In this document: one piece after another, positions 1 to 8,314 of the stretch
Numbering within the stretch: the first letter of the stretch is position 1
Layout: every line of letters begins with the position of its first letter
NCBI GenBank assembly: GCA_016214035.1
Contig: JACRPF010000021.1
Coordinates: forward strand, 219,582-283,581
Direction: 5' to 3'
DNA from: Spirochaetota bacterium
Lineage (GTDB): Bacteria > Spirochaetota > Brachyspiria > Brachyspirales > JACRPF01
DNA length: 64,000 bases
Notes under the pieces: generated by a model
The model's database searches: none
Seen by the model: the letters and a program-made list of their open reading frames with translations, nothing else
What the model was told of the DNA's origin: nothing
Translations under genes and position numbers: made by a program

Positions 1-859
1 CATCGGTAGTGATGCTGAAAACCATATCGCGCGGTGCATCCCTCAGTGCACGCGACATGCGTTCCGCGTTGACCATATCGGTGTAATTCCAGTCGTATTT
101 GCAGTAATCAAATCCCCATGCCGCCCATTGGCACACATCATCGTCCTCATGTTTTTCAATCCCGATGAACTTGTTCTGATTGAACATCCTGAAACGGGTA
201 TCCATCAGACCGGATGTCGTTCCGCATCCATCCGTGCCCCAGGGTACCGTATACGGTGCGGAATAAATACCCACTTTCAGGCCGAGTGCGTGGATGTGAC
301 TGCATAATGCGGCCATGTCCGGGAAACCGTCTTTCGGCACAATCGAGTTATAGGGCCCTCCGCGCTGTTTCGACTGCCATCCCGAATCCATGTTCACATA
401 CGAATAGCCTCTCGCCGCAAGACCGGTACTCACCATGCTTTCGGCGACAGCCCGTATCCTTGCGTCATCGATATCGCTCCGGAAACAGTTCCAGCTGTTC
501 CATCCCATGGGCGGCGTCAGCGCGAGTTTATGCTCACCGATGATGATGGTAAATATTTTTGCGGATGTCCCGAGACTGTTCTCTGCATGGAGTGTTACCG
601 CATATTCGCCCGGAACCACCGCCCTGCCCTGTATCTGTCCGCGTACCGAATCAACGGCAAGTCCCGCGGGAAGGTTTTCCGCGGTAAAGCGCATCGGCCG
701 TTCCCCGATTGCGGGTATGAGATACAGGAATTCTTTGCCGGGAGACGCTCCGTACACATCCGGGCCGTTGATCACCGGACGTCCCTGGTCCCACGGAAGT
801 GCGGGCGCGGGTGCGGTTGCAAAATCAACGGTGCCGTTCTTTGCCGATGCAGTGCCCAC
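1..859 (-). CDS. GH27 alpha-galactosidase (3' end outside window)
   Basis: Reads off the window start on the minus strand, so only about the first 286 residues are visible. Residues 20-120 look like a small Ig-like domain of the putative-Ig type. The GH27 barrel follows, beginning with the family hallmark LALTPPMGWNSWN near residue 125, then NMDSGW, and the strand carrying the catalytic nucleophile in CKYDW (Asp about 256). GH27 enzymes release terminal alpha-galactose or N-acetylgalactosamine. I chose a GTG start at 859 because GGGAG lies six bases upstream and a clear promoter precedes it. No signal peptide is visible from this start, so the enzyme would be cytoplasmic unless the start is wrong. 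It is divergent from an AraC gene that probably controls it. Exact substrate is inferred, not shown. Confidence 0.9.
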   Translation of the reverse strand, partial: MGTASAKNGTVDFATAPAPALPWDQGRPVINGPDVYGASPGKEFLYLIPAIGERPMRFTAENLPAGLAVDSVRGQIQGRAVVPGEYAVTLHAENSLGTSAKIFTIIIGEHKLALTPPMGWNSWNCFRSDIDDARIRAVAESMVSTGLAARGYSYVNMDSGWQSKQRGGPYNSIVPKDGFPDMAALCSHIHALGLKVGIYSAPYTVPWGTDGCGTTSGLMDTRFRMFNQNKFIGIEKHEDDDVCQWAAWGFDYCKYDWNYTDMVNAERMSRALRDAPRDMVFSITTD

Positions 860-888
860 GATCAACTCCCGAAGTGAATGATGATGAC

Positions 889-949
889 AATATAGAAACA
901 CCGTCACCGCCGGTCAAGGGTTGAATATTGATATTCTATGGTATATTAT
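889..949. promoter_or_regulatory. Divergent promoters, alpha-galactosidase and AraC
   Basis: Minus strand: TTGACC (912-917), 17-nt spacer, TATATT (889-894) reading toward the GH27 gene. Plus strand: TTGAAT (921-926), 17-nt spacer, TATTAT (944-949) reading toward the AraC gene. The two -35 boxes lie back to back, three bases apart, so one bound AraC-type protein could act on both. Confidence 0.65.
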
Positions 950-958
950 TGATGTATC

Positions 959-1819
959 GTGAAAACAATCAAATGGGTTCAATTCCCGCCGGCAAGCGGA
1001 TGCACGCGGATTCCGCAGATCATCTATGCCGGAATGGAAACGGTGAACACCCCCTCATACCGGTGGGACGGCATGAAACGAAAAAGCCGCCCGCGCTGCG
1101 TATTCCAATACACCATAGAAGGCTCGGGCCGTCTGGACTACCATGGAAAGACGTATGATATCCCCCGCGGCAGTGCGTTCATCTACGATCTGAGCACCCC
1201 CGACAGCTGCTACTATTACCCTCCCGGTGCAGTAAAGGGCTGGACATTCATCTACTGCGCATTTTCCAATTTCGAAGATGCGGTTGAACAGCTGAATGCC
1301 CGGCATGGTCCGGTGTACGATTTCGGAGAGCAGAGCATCGTCGTAGAACGGCTGTACGCCATGATGGAAGCGCAGGAAAAACCCGGAGCACCGGCTGGCC
1401 GCAACAGTTTTAACGTCTGTGCCGCAATCGTCGGCGAGATGTGCCGGCTTGCAGACGCACCGAAGAACGGCGGTCTCGGCGCACTCGCCGTGAAAGCCCT
1501 CGCGTATATACATGAAAAAAGGCGGGAACACTTCTCGCTCGAGGATTTGTCGCATACCCTCGGTGTAAGTCCCGAGCATCTGTGCCGCGAGTTTAAAAAA
1601 CAACTGCACTGCAGCCCGAAGCAGTATCACGAGAAACTGCGGATAACGGCCGTCTGCGAACGGCTTTTCAGCGGCGGCACGATACGCGAAGTGACTAAGG
1701 AGTTCGGCTTCACGGACAGCTCCTATTTCACCAAATATTTCAAGAAGAAGTGTTCCATTACTCCGGCTCAGTTCCGGAAGAACCGCATACTGCCGATGCA
1801 CGACATAGTACCGGATTAG
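959..1819 (+). CDS. AraC-family transcriptional regulator
   Basis: A 286-residue protein with an N-terminal cupin-like sensing half (about 20-150, including the FQYTIEGSGRLDY strand) and a C-terminal double helix-turn-helix (about 178-278) with the typical GFTDSSYFTKYFKK second recognition segment. AraC proteins with this layout bind a sugar or other ligand and activate nearby catabolic genes. It is divergent from the alpha-galactosidase gene, the likely target. The start is GTG at 959. There is no ribosome-binding site, and the predicted transcription start lies only about three bases upstream, so the mRNA may be close to leaderless. Ligand unknown. Confidence 0.88.
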   Translation: MKTIKWVQFPPASGCTRIPQIIYAGMETVNTPSYRWDGMKRKSRPRCVFQYTIEGSGRLDYHGKTYDIPRGSAFIYDLSTPDSCYYYPPGAVKGWTFIYCAFSNFEDAVEQLNARHGPVYDFGEQSIVVERLYAMMEAQEKPGAPAGRNSFNVCAAIVGEMCRLADAPKNGGLGALAVKALAYIHEKRREHFSLEDLSHTLGVSPEHLCREFKKQLHCSPKQYHEKLRITAVCERLFSGGTIREVTKEFGFTDSSYFTKYFKKKCSITPAQFRKNRILPMHDIVPD

Positions 1820-2034
1820 ACTGCGCATACCCGCGCATGCTCAGCAAAGGCGCTGCGGTCAACGGCATCGAACTTTACAAAGAACGCGACGGGGCCCTCA
1901 TTGTTATCTCCAATGCCATCGCCGGCTTGAGCGATCCATCTCCCTCTCAGGCGCAGAACGGTTATGTCCAGGGGCTGCCGGTTCTAAGCGCCACGAAGAT
2001 TGCGTGGATGCTGCTCGTGGACCGCCGATGTCCA

Positions 2035-2883
2035 TCATGGCGCTCCCGGCGATTGACGTTTCGCGCCGGATGATCGATGCGTCTGCAGGTATTCGCTCGG
2101 TGATACGCCGAATATCTTCTTGAACCGTTTCGAGAACGTGAACTGGTCCGGGAAATTGAGAATCGATGCCACCTCGCGCACGGTTTTGAAATCACCGAGC
2201 ATCTCGCGGGCGCGCTCCATCGTCATCCGATCGATGTAGCGTTTCGGGGTGACGCCCATGGTGCTGCGGAAATACCGAATAAAATAGCTTCCGGTCATGC
2301 ACGCAATCTCCGCGAGCGCGTTATTCGAAAGCCGCTCGTTCGCATGCCAGGCGATATGATCGAGCACCGGCCGCAGACGGTCGTAATCGCGGCCTTCCGG
2401 TTCATCGCCGCCTCGATGCAGCCTGAGCGCCATCATGCGGCTTATCAGCATGGTGAGCGCGCCGCGGAGCGCAAGACCGGCCATAGCCCCCCCCTCGCGA
2501 TTGCGCATGAACGCATTGGAATAGACGGTGCGTTCCGCGCGTACGGTTGCCGCGGCATAACGGCCGGCGAGCGCTGCGGGGGTTACCAGCGAGCGGTTCC
2601 CACCGAGCACGATATCGAAATGCATGTACTGGAACGCCGCTTCGTCCGATACGTTACCGGCGGCATACGGTGTGTTCGGCGGTATCAGAAATATGTCACC
2701 CTCGCGGACCGTTTCCGCGCGCCTATTCATGACGATGCGCACCGACCCATGCGTTATAACCCAGAGATCGAACGCCGCATGAGCGCGCTCTTCACGCCAC
2801 CCCTTGGGATGATGCGGATACCCGCAATAGAGGGGCCGCACATCGACGGCTATGGAAATCTGGCTGATTGTATGCGGTCTCAT
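2035..2883 (-). CDS. AraC-family transcriptional regulator
   Basis: The N-terminal half (about 15-150) has the cupin pattern FDLWVITHGSVRIV followed by EGDIFLIPPNTPY. The C-terminal double HTH (about 170-275) ends in FPDQFTFSKRFKKIFGVSPSEY. I placed the start at the ATG at 2883 rather than at the TTG six codons upstream, because a consensus promoter ends six bases before this ATG (see 2890-2918). That makes the transcript effectively leaderless. The gene converges on the AraC at 959 and is divergent from the beta-helix gene at 3097, its most plausible target. Ligand unknown. Confidence 0.87.
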   Translation of the reverse strand: MRPHTISQISIAVDVRPLYCGYPHHPKGWREERAHAAFDLWVITHGSVRIVMNRRAETVREGDIFLIPPNTPYAAGNVSDEAAFQYMHFDIVLGGNRSLVTPAALAGRYAAATVRAERTVYSNAFMRNREGGAMAGLALRGALTMLISRMMALRLHRGGDEPEGRDYDRLRPVLDHIAWHANERLSNNALAEIACMTGSYFIRYFRSTMGVTPKRYIDRMTMERAREMLGDFKTVREVASILNFPDQFTFSKRFKKIFGVSPSEYLQTHRSSGAKRQSPGAP

Positions 2884-2889
2884 GACAGC

Positions 2890-2918
2890 AGTATAGTACA
2901 ATGCGCTGATACCGTCAA
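2890..2918 (-). promoter_or_regulatory. Promoter of AraC gene, leaderless geometry
   Basis: On the minus strand TTGACG (2913-2918), a 17-nt spacer, TATACT (2890-2895). Six bases then separate the -10 box from the ATG at 2883, so transcription should start on or beside the start codon. Confidence 0.65.
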
Positions 2919-3096
2919 ACTGGATACATGCATGCGTGCGCTCTGTGACGGCAAACCATTTCTGACATCACAATTGCTCATTCTGACATAACACTTCGCG
3001 GCTGAACGGTATACACTATATCTATGATGCGCAGCGCAGATTGATTTCTCAAATACCTGCGGCCTGTGCAAGGGCCATAGAGCTGCGGAGGTTACC

Positions 3097-5421
3097 ATGA
3101 CAGTTCACGCGAAGGTGCTCTTTGTGCTGCTGCTCATACTTCCTGCGGCGTACTCCGCGACGTATTATGTCAGCAGTACGGGAAACGATGCGGCCCCCGG
3201 CACTATGGCTGCGCCGTTCAGAAGCATAGCAAAAGTGAACACACTGACCCTGCGAAGCGGCGATGCCGTTTATTTCCGGGGCGGCGACACGTTCAACGGC
3301 AGCATCAGCATCGACAGCAGCGATATCGGGAGCGCGGCAACACCCATCATCATCGGATCATTTGCATCGGGCAGAGCCGCAATAAACGGCGGGAACGGCA
3401 AAGGCATCACAGTGTTCGATACGGTCGGCGTCAGGATAACCAATATCACGGTCATCGGGAACGGCAGAAAGACGGGGAACACCGAGGACGGCATCATCGT
3501 CAATAATTCCCGCGCAGTCGATGTTGTGCACTGCGAAGTGTACGGCTTTCAGCACTCGGGGGTGCGCCTCTACGACAGCGATGCTATTCGCCTGTACGGC
3601 GTCTATTCGCACGACAACGGATTTGCAGGCATCTATTCCATCAACCCATCGATGACGGTGCCGAGCGGATGGAACAGCGGACTCTACATTGGATACTGCA
3701 TCACCGCGAACAATCCCGGCGACCCGACCGTGCTTAATAATCACAGCGGGAACGGCATCGTGATATCATGCTTCAGGGATGTTCTCATCGAATACTGCGA
3801 GTCATATACGAACGGATGGGATATGCCGTGGACGGGCAACGGCCCCGTGGGGATATGGACGTTCTGTGTGGACCGCGCGACGATACAGTACTGCATATCG
3901 CATGACAACCGCACCGGACCATACTCGACGAAGGACGGCGGCGGTTTTGATCTTGACGGCGGTACGAGGAATTCCGTCATCCAATACTGCCTGTCGTACA
4001 ACAATGACGGGACCGGATACGGCATCTTCCAGTATTCGGGCGCACCGGATTTCTTCAGCAACACGATACGGTATTGCGTGGGGTATAACGACGGGAAAAA
4101 GGTCGGCGCGGGCGGGATACGCGTATGGAACGGCCCGAACACCGTCAGCACCTTTCATGATGTCACGGTGCACAACAATACGATATACAACACGAAAAGC
4201 GCCGCGGTCTATTTCATCAATCCTATCGGCAACGGAAGATTCATCAATAACATCTTCATAACGAAAGGCGCGCCGTTCATCGGCACATCAGCGACCGCTG
4301 CTTCGCATACGCTGCGGTACAACAATTACTGGGACCTCGACGGACGGTTCGAGCAGGACGGCTATTCGAATTTCAGTGAATGGGCGCTCGCAAAGAACGT
4401 GGAGCAGCATGCCGGCAGTATAGTTGGAAGGTTCGGCGATCCGAAACTGCAGTGCATCGCGGTTCCGCCCACGGTCACCGATCCAGCGCTGCTTTCGGCC
4501 TATACGAACGCCATTCCGCTTTCAGTCTCGCCGGTCATCGATGCCGGATGCGACCTCCTGTCGATGTTCGGTCTGCCGATGGGGTCACGAGACCTCCTCG
4601 GCAATGCTGTACCCAGAAACCGCGTTTTCGATATCGGCGCGTGTGAGTATATATCATCGTTGCCTCCCGCGGCGCCCGTTGTATCCGGAGTGCCTGCAAG
4701 CTTCACTACGAACGCTCCATTCACCGTCATGCTCGATGTGGACAGGAATTTCGGCTACTGGTCGACGAACGGCAGCGCATTCACGCAGTTCACCGCTGCC
4801 GGCACATCGATTACTATCGATCGAACAACGACACTCCGCTGCTAAGGCGCAACCAACGGCGTCTCGGGTCCGACGAATAATGTACTATACACGTTCGATA
4901 CGACAGCTCCCGCGGTAAGCGGCGCCCCGGCGAGCATGACAACGAACGCCCCGTTCACCGTTTCGCTCGACGTTGACGAGAACAACGGCTACTTCTCAAC
5001 CAACGGCAGCACATACGCGCCGTTTTCGACGAACGGGGTGAGCATTCTCATCGATCGCACGACCACGCTTGCGTACTTCGGCCGCGATGCGCTGCGAAAC
5101 ACGAGCGCAACAAATATAAGGACGTACACGCTTATAATCCCGCGCATCGTTGCGCCCGTCATCACGCTTGAAGGTGCTTGCGTACGCAGCAATCCCTGCC
5201 GCAGCGGAACCGCGGCGGTAATCGACAATCTGCCCGACGGCACGGTCGCGACGGTTTATAGCGTATCGGGAAGGCGCATCATCGATATCCCGTCGTCACG
5301 CGGCGTGATCTCCTGGAACCTTGTGACGGCGAACGGTAAACAGGCCGCACCGGGTGTCTACCTGTGTCATCTCAGGTCGGCGTCGGGTACCGCCGTGCTT
5401 TCGATCATGGTGCATCCGTAG
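3097..5421 (+). pseudogene. Secreted beta-helix protein with in-frame stop
   Basis: The first open part (to the TAA at 4843-4845) has a signal peptide (MTVHAKVLFVLLLILPAAYSA) and a right-handed parallel beta-helix (about 25-520) of the pectate-lyase/inverting-polysaccharidase type. It carries many short NTI/YN turns and ends in a DIGACEY strand. A repeated Ig-like module (SGVPASFTTNAPFTVMLDVD) follows and is cut by TAA. Reading continues in the same frame without a shift into a second copy of that module, then a C-terminal FlgD/type-IX-sorting-like domain with VYSVSGRRI and APGVYLCHLR. The stop therefore looks like a single nonsense change or a base error in a gene of about 774 codons. The ribosome-binding site GGAGG lies five bases before the ATG. 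Probable function: surface or secreted polysaccharide binding or cleavage. Confidence 0.8.
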
Positions 5422-5429
5422 GCTGCAGT

Positions 5430-5708
5430 ATGTTACGCTCTGGTGCGATTGCGTGCGGCTTTGTGCCGCGTGAGCTATACCGCTCGTGCATCTCAAAAAA
5501 TGACATTCCCTTACACGCAGTACGCGCGGTGATACTGGCGGAAGGGGTCAGGTTCGCATTGTTCACTGCAGATTTGCTGATTTCTACGTCCTCCGAGATA
5601 GTATTCTCATTTGAAGAGGCTGCATTCGATGCCGCGGGACTGGTATTCATGCTCGAAGATACACTATTCACGGCGGAACAGGTACGTGCGTCAGGCGAAG
5701 ATAACTAA
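5430..5708 (+). CDS. Small ORF, doubtful
   Basis: A 92-codon frame opening with MLRSGAIACGFVPRELYRSC and containing PLHAVRAVILAEGVRFALFTADLL. This recalls the N-terminal strand of neutral-ceramidase-like proteins, but the match is loose and the remainder does not continue that family. There is no ribosome-binding site, and it starts nine bases after the preceding stop. It could be a fragment of a decayed gene or chance. I do not assign a function. Confidence 0.2.
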   Translation: MLRSGAIACGFVPRELYRSCISKNDIPLHAVRAVILAEGVRFALFTADLLISTSSEIVFSFEEAAFDAAGLVFMLEDTLFTAEQVRASGEDN

Positions 5709-5908
5709 TTCCCGCGGGAAGAAATGATATTCACATGAGAAGATGAATGCTCCGCCGTCGCCCGGAGTTTTTCCGCGGCAGAAGATGATTTCTTCGAGCT
5801 CGAAGATGTTGTTTCGCATGGCGCCGGACATGTTCACACGTTCCGAAGCTGTCTTCGAGTGCGCCGAAAGTCAGTTCTGCAGGGAATATATATTTTCCGC
5901 CGGCGCCC

Positions 5909-5937
5909 TTGACGGTGTAATTGCGGAAGCGTATACT
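5909..5937 (+). promoter_or_regulatory. Promoter with leaderless geometry
   Basis: TTGACG (5909-5914), 17-nt spacer, TATACT (5932-5937). The ATG at 5945 lies seven bases after the -10 box, so the expected transcription start coincides with the start codon. No Shine-Dalgarno sequence is present. Confidence 0.65.
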
Positions 5938-5944
5938 GAAATGT

Positions 5945-8146
5945 ATGAAACATCCATTATTGCAACTCGGTCTCACACTTCTCCTGCTGCAATCCGTTTT
6001 CTCCGCCGAAATACTCGTGGAAGCGGAATCATTCCGTGAGAAAGGCGGCTGGGCGGTTGATCAGCAGTTTATGGACGTGATGGGTTCGCCGTTCCTGCTC
6101 GCGCACGGGCTCGGAATACCGGTGGCCGATGCGGTGACGTCGATGACGGTTCCGGCGGACGGTGTGTATCATGTCCGGGTACGGACGAGGAACTGGGTGC
6201 CCGGTCCATGGACGGCGCCGGGACGTTTCCGCGTGTCGGTGAACGGAACGTCTTTGCATCCGGAGTTCGGCACCGTGGACGGCTGGTCGTGGCAGGATGG
6301 CGGTACGGTGAGCCTCAAGGCGGGGCAGGCGCGGATAGCACTTCACGACAGCACCGGATTCGACGGACGCTGCGATGCCCTCTATTTCACCACCGAAAAC
6401 ACAGCACCGCCGGACGATACTGCCGCAATGCGCCGCTGGCGGAACTCGCTCCGCGGACTTTCCGGTAAACCTGCGTCGGGCGGATCGTTCGACCTTGTCA
6501 TCGTGGGCGGCGGTATAGCCGGCTGCGCTGCGGCGCTGGCCGCCGGTGAGGCGGGGCTTCGCACGGCACTCATCCATGACCGTCCGGTACTCGGCGGGAA
6601 CGCGAGCGGCGAGGTGCGCGTGCATACGATAGGCATCACGGCGAACGCGGACGCCATACTCAGGAAAATAAATACGAAGCACTGGCCCAACGGATCATCC
6701 GAGGCGCTGCTCGACGACAAGAAACGCCACGCGTCAATGGCTGCGGCGAAAGGCGTGTCGCTGCTCCTGAACTGGCGCGCCTACGACGTTGCGATGAACG
6801 GAAAACGGATCGCCGCCGTGTACGCGGAACACATCGAGACGGGCGAAACGCGCGCGTTCACCGCCCCCGTGTTCGTCGACAGCACCGGCGACGGCTGGAT
6901 AGGTTTCTGGGCGGGCGCGGAATTCCGCACCGGGCGCGAGGCTGCGGGCGAATTCGGCGAGGCATGGGATGAACGCGGTGAACTCTGGTCTCCCGAAAAA
7001 CCGGATAACCGCGTGATGGGCGCATCGCTCCTGTGGAATGCGAAGCCGTTGAAGGAGGCATCATCATTCCCCGATGTGCCGTGGGCGCTCCCCGTCGCCA
7101 AAGGAAAGACTGCAGTGTCGGGCGACTGGCAGTACGAGTACAGCGCGAACGACCTCGACCAGATCACCGACGCCGAAGCGATACGCGATCATATCCTCAG
7201 GGCGATATACGGTTCGTTCGCCAACGCGAAGGCACAGCCGAAGTATGCGCAGCACCGGCTCGAGTTCGTCGGCTACGTACTCGGCAAGCGCGAATCGCGG
7301 CGCCTCATGGGCGACTATATCTATACGTTCAACGACGCGAAAGAGGGACGCGATTTTCCGGACACGGTTGCCGAGGAAAAACGCGAGATCGATGTACACT
7401 ATCAGCGGCAGTACAAGGATGCGGCATTTCCCTACGACTTCATCTCCGAGGCGATGTTCATGAAAGTGCCGCGGTACCGCATCCCGTTCCGCACGCTCTA
7501 TTCCCGCAACATCGGGAATCTCATGATGGCCGGGCGATGCTTCAGCTGCTCGCACATCGGGCTCGGCGGTCCGCGCGTGATGAACACCACCGGACAGATG
7601 GGTGTCGCCGTAGGATATGCCGCGGGCATTTGCAAAAAATACTCCGTCCTGCCGCGCGGTGTGTACGAACAGCATCTGGACGAACTGCTGAGACTCACGC
7701 GACGGTCTGCCGATACCGCGGAGACGAATGTATCAGCGGCGGTACAGGCACCGGACGATCCCACAGCCCGTACGGTTGACCAGTTCACGGTGAAGGAATT
7801 ACCCGATGCATTGCGCACTGCGATACGTGTAGCCGCCGTTCGCGGCGATTACGGACATCCCGCCGCGGGCTTCAGCGTGAAAACGCGCGTACCGGTGACG
7901 GCATATCTTGCGGTGCACGACCGCGGAGGGTATACGCCCCCGGCACCCTGGAAAATAACCGATATGACGCTTGACTGGAGCAAGGGAAAAGACCGGGTGT
8001 ACCGCGCGTCATTCCCGGCGGGCAGTATCGATGTGCCGCCGCACTCCGGCAGGAACGATGCAAAACAGTACGGCATACCGCATCTGCTGTTCCTGATGTC
8101 CGACAGGGAAGAACCCGTCACCGTGGATATTGTCGGCGTGAAATAA
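5945..8146 (+). CDS. Secreted FAD-dependent oxidoreductase
   Basis: About 733 residues from the ATG at 5945; an upstream in-frame TTG is less likely. A signal peptide ends near LLLLQSVFSA. Residues 20-150 look like a beta-sandwich carbohydrate-binding module (EAESFREKGGW and a WNWVPGPW-like loop). The FAD-dependent oxidoreductase domain (PF12831 type) starts with the dinucleotide motif IVGGGIAGCAAALAAGEAG around residue 185. It continues through GNASGEVRVHT, a DSTGDGW flavin strand and a C-terminal MMAGRCFSCSHIGLGGPRVM region. These domains occur widely in glycan-degrading loci. A role in oxidising sugars outside the cytoplasm is inference, since the substrate is unknown. Confidence 0.82.
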   Translation: MKHPLLQLGLTLLLLQSVFSAEILVEAESFREKGGWAVDQQFMDVMGSPFLLAHGLGIPVADAVTSMTVPADGVYHVRVRTRNWVPGPWTAPGRFRVSVNGTSLHPEFGTVDGWSWQDGGTVSLKAGQARIALHDSTGFDGRCDALYFTTENTAPPDDTAAMRRWRNSLRGLSGKPASGGSFDLVIVGGGIAGCAAALAAGEAGLRTALIHDRPVLGGNASGEVRVHTIGITANADAILRKINTKHWPNGSSEALLDDKKRHASMAAAKGVSLLLNWRAYDVAMNGKRIAAVYAEHIETGETRAFTAPVFVDSTGDGWIGFWAGAEFRTGREAAGEFGEAWDERGELWSPEKPDNRVMGASLLWNAKPLKEASSFPDVPWALPVAKGKTAVSGDWQYEYSANDLDQITDAEAIRDHILRAIYGSFANAKAQPKYAQHRLEFVGYVLGKRESRRLMGDYIYTFNDAKEGRDFPDTVAEEKREIDVHYQRQYKDAAFPYDFISEAMFMKVPRYRIPFRTLYSRNIGNLMMAGRCFSCSHIGLGGPRVMNTTGQMGVAVGYAAGICKKYSVLPRGVYEQHLDELLRLTRRSADTAETNVSAAVQAPDDPTARTVDQFTVKELPDALRTAIRVAAVRGDYGHPAAGFSVKTRVPVTAYLAVHDRGGYTPPAPWKITDMTLDWSKGKDRVYRASFPAGSIDVPPHSGRNDAKQYGIPHLLFLMSDREEPVTVDIVGVK

Positions 8147-8314
8147 ATATCGATCGGCAGCGGGAACGGAGCATATCACCGCGGCAATCGCCGCATGATT
8201 ATCGTTGTCAACAGAAATCATGTCGGATTAGCACAAATCCATGTCGCTTTTTTCCAAGACAGTATCGATGATATGATCTATACTGAATAGACAACAACAG
8301 CGGGAGACACCAAC

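Larger units (their letters stand above)
5424..5944. other. Gene-poor interval with possible remnants
   Basis: About 520 bases with no convincing gene. The plus strand holds the short frame 5430-5708. The minus strand holds short, frame-broken segments around 5700-5900 that could be debris of an old gene (for example FELEEIIFCRGK). I could not assign them. Confidence 0.35.

Noticed and set aside
1055..1828. Minus-strand ORF of 257 codons over the first AraC gene
   Set aside because: The plus-strand frame encodes a clear AraC protein; the opposite frame is a shadow.
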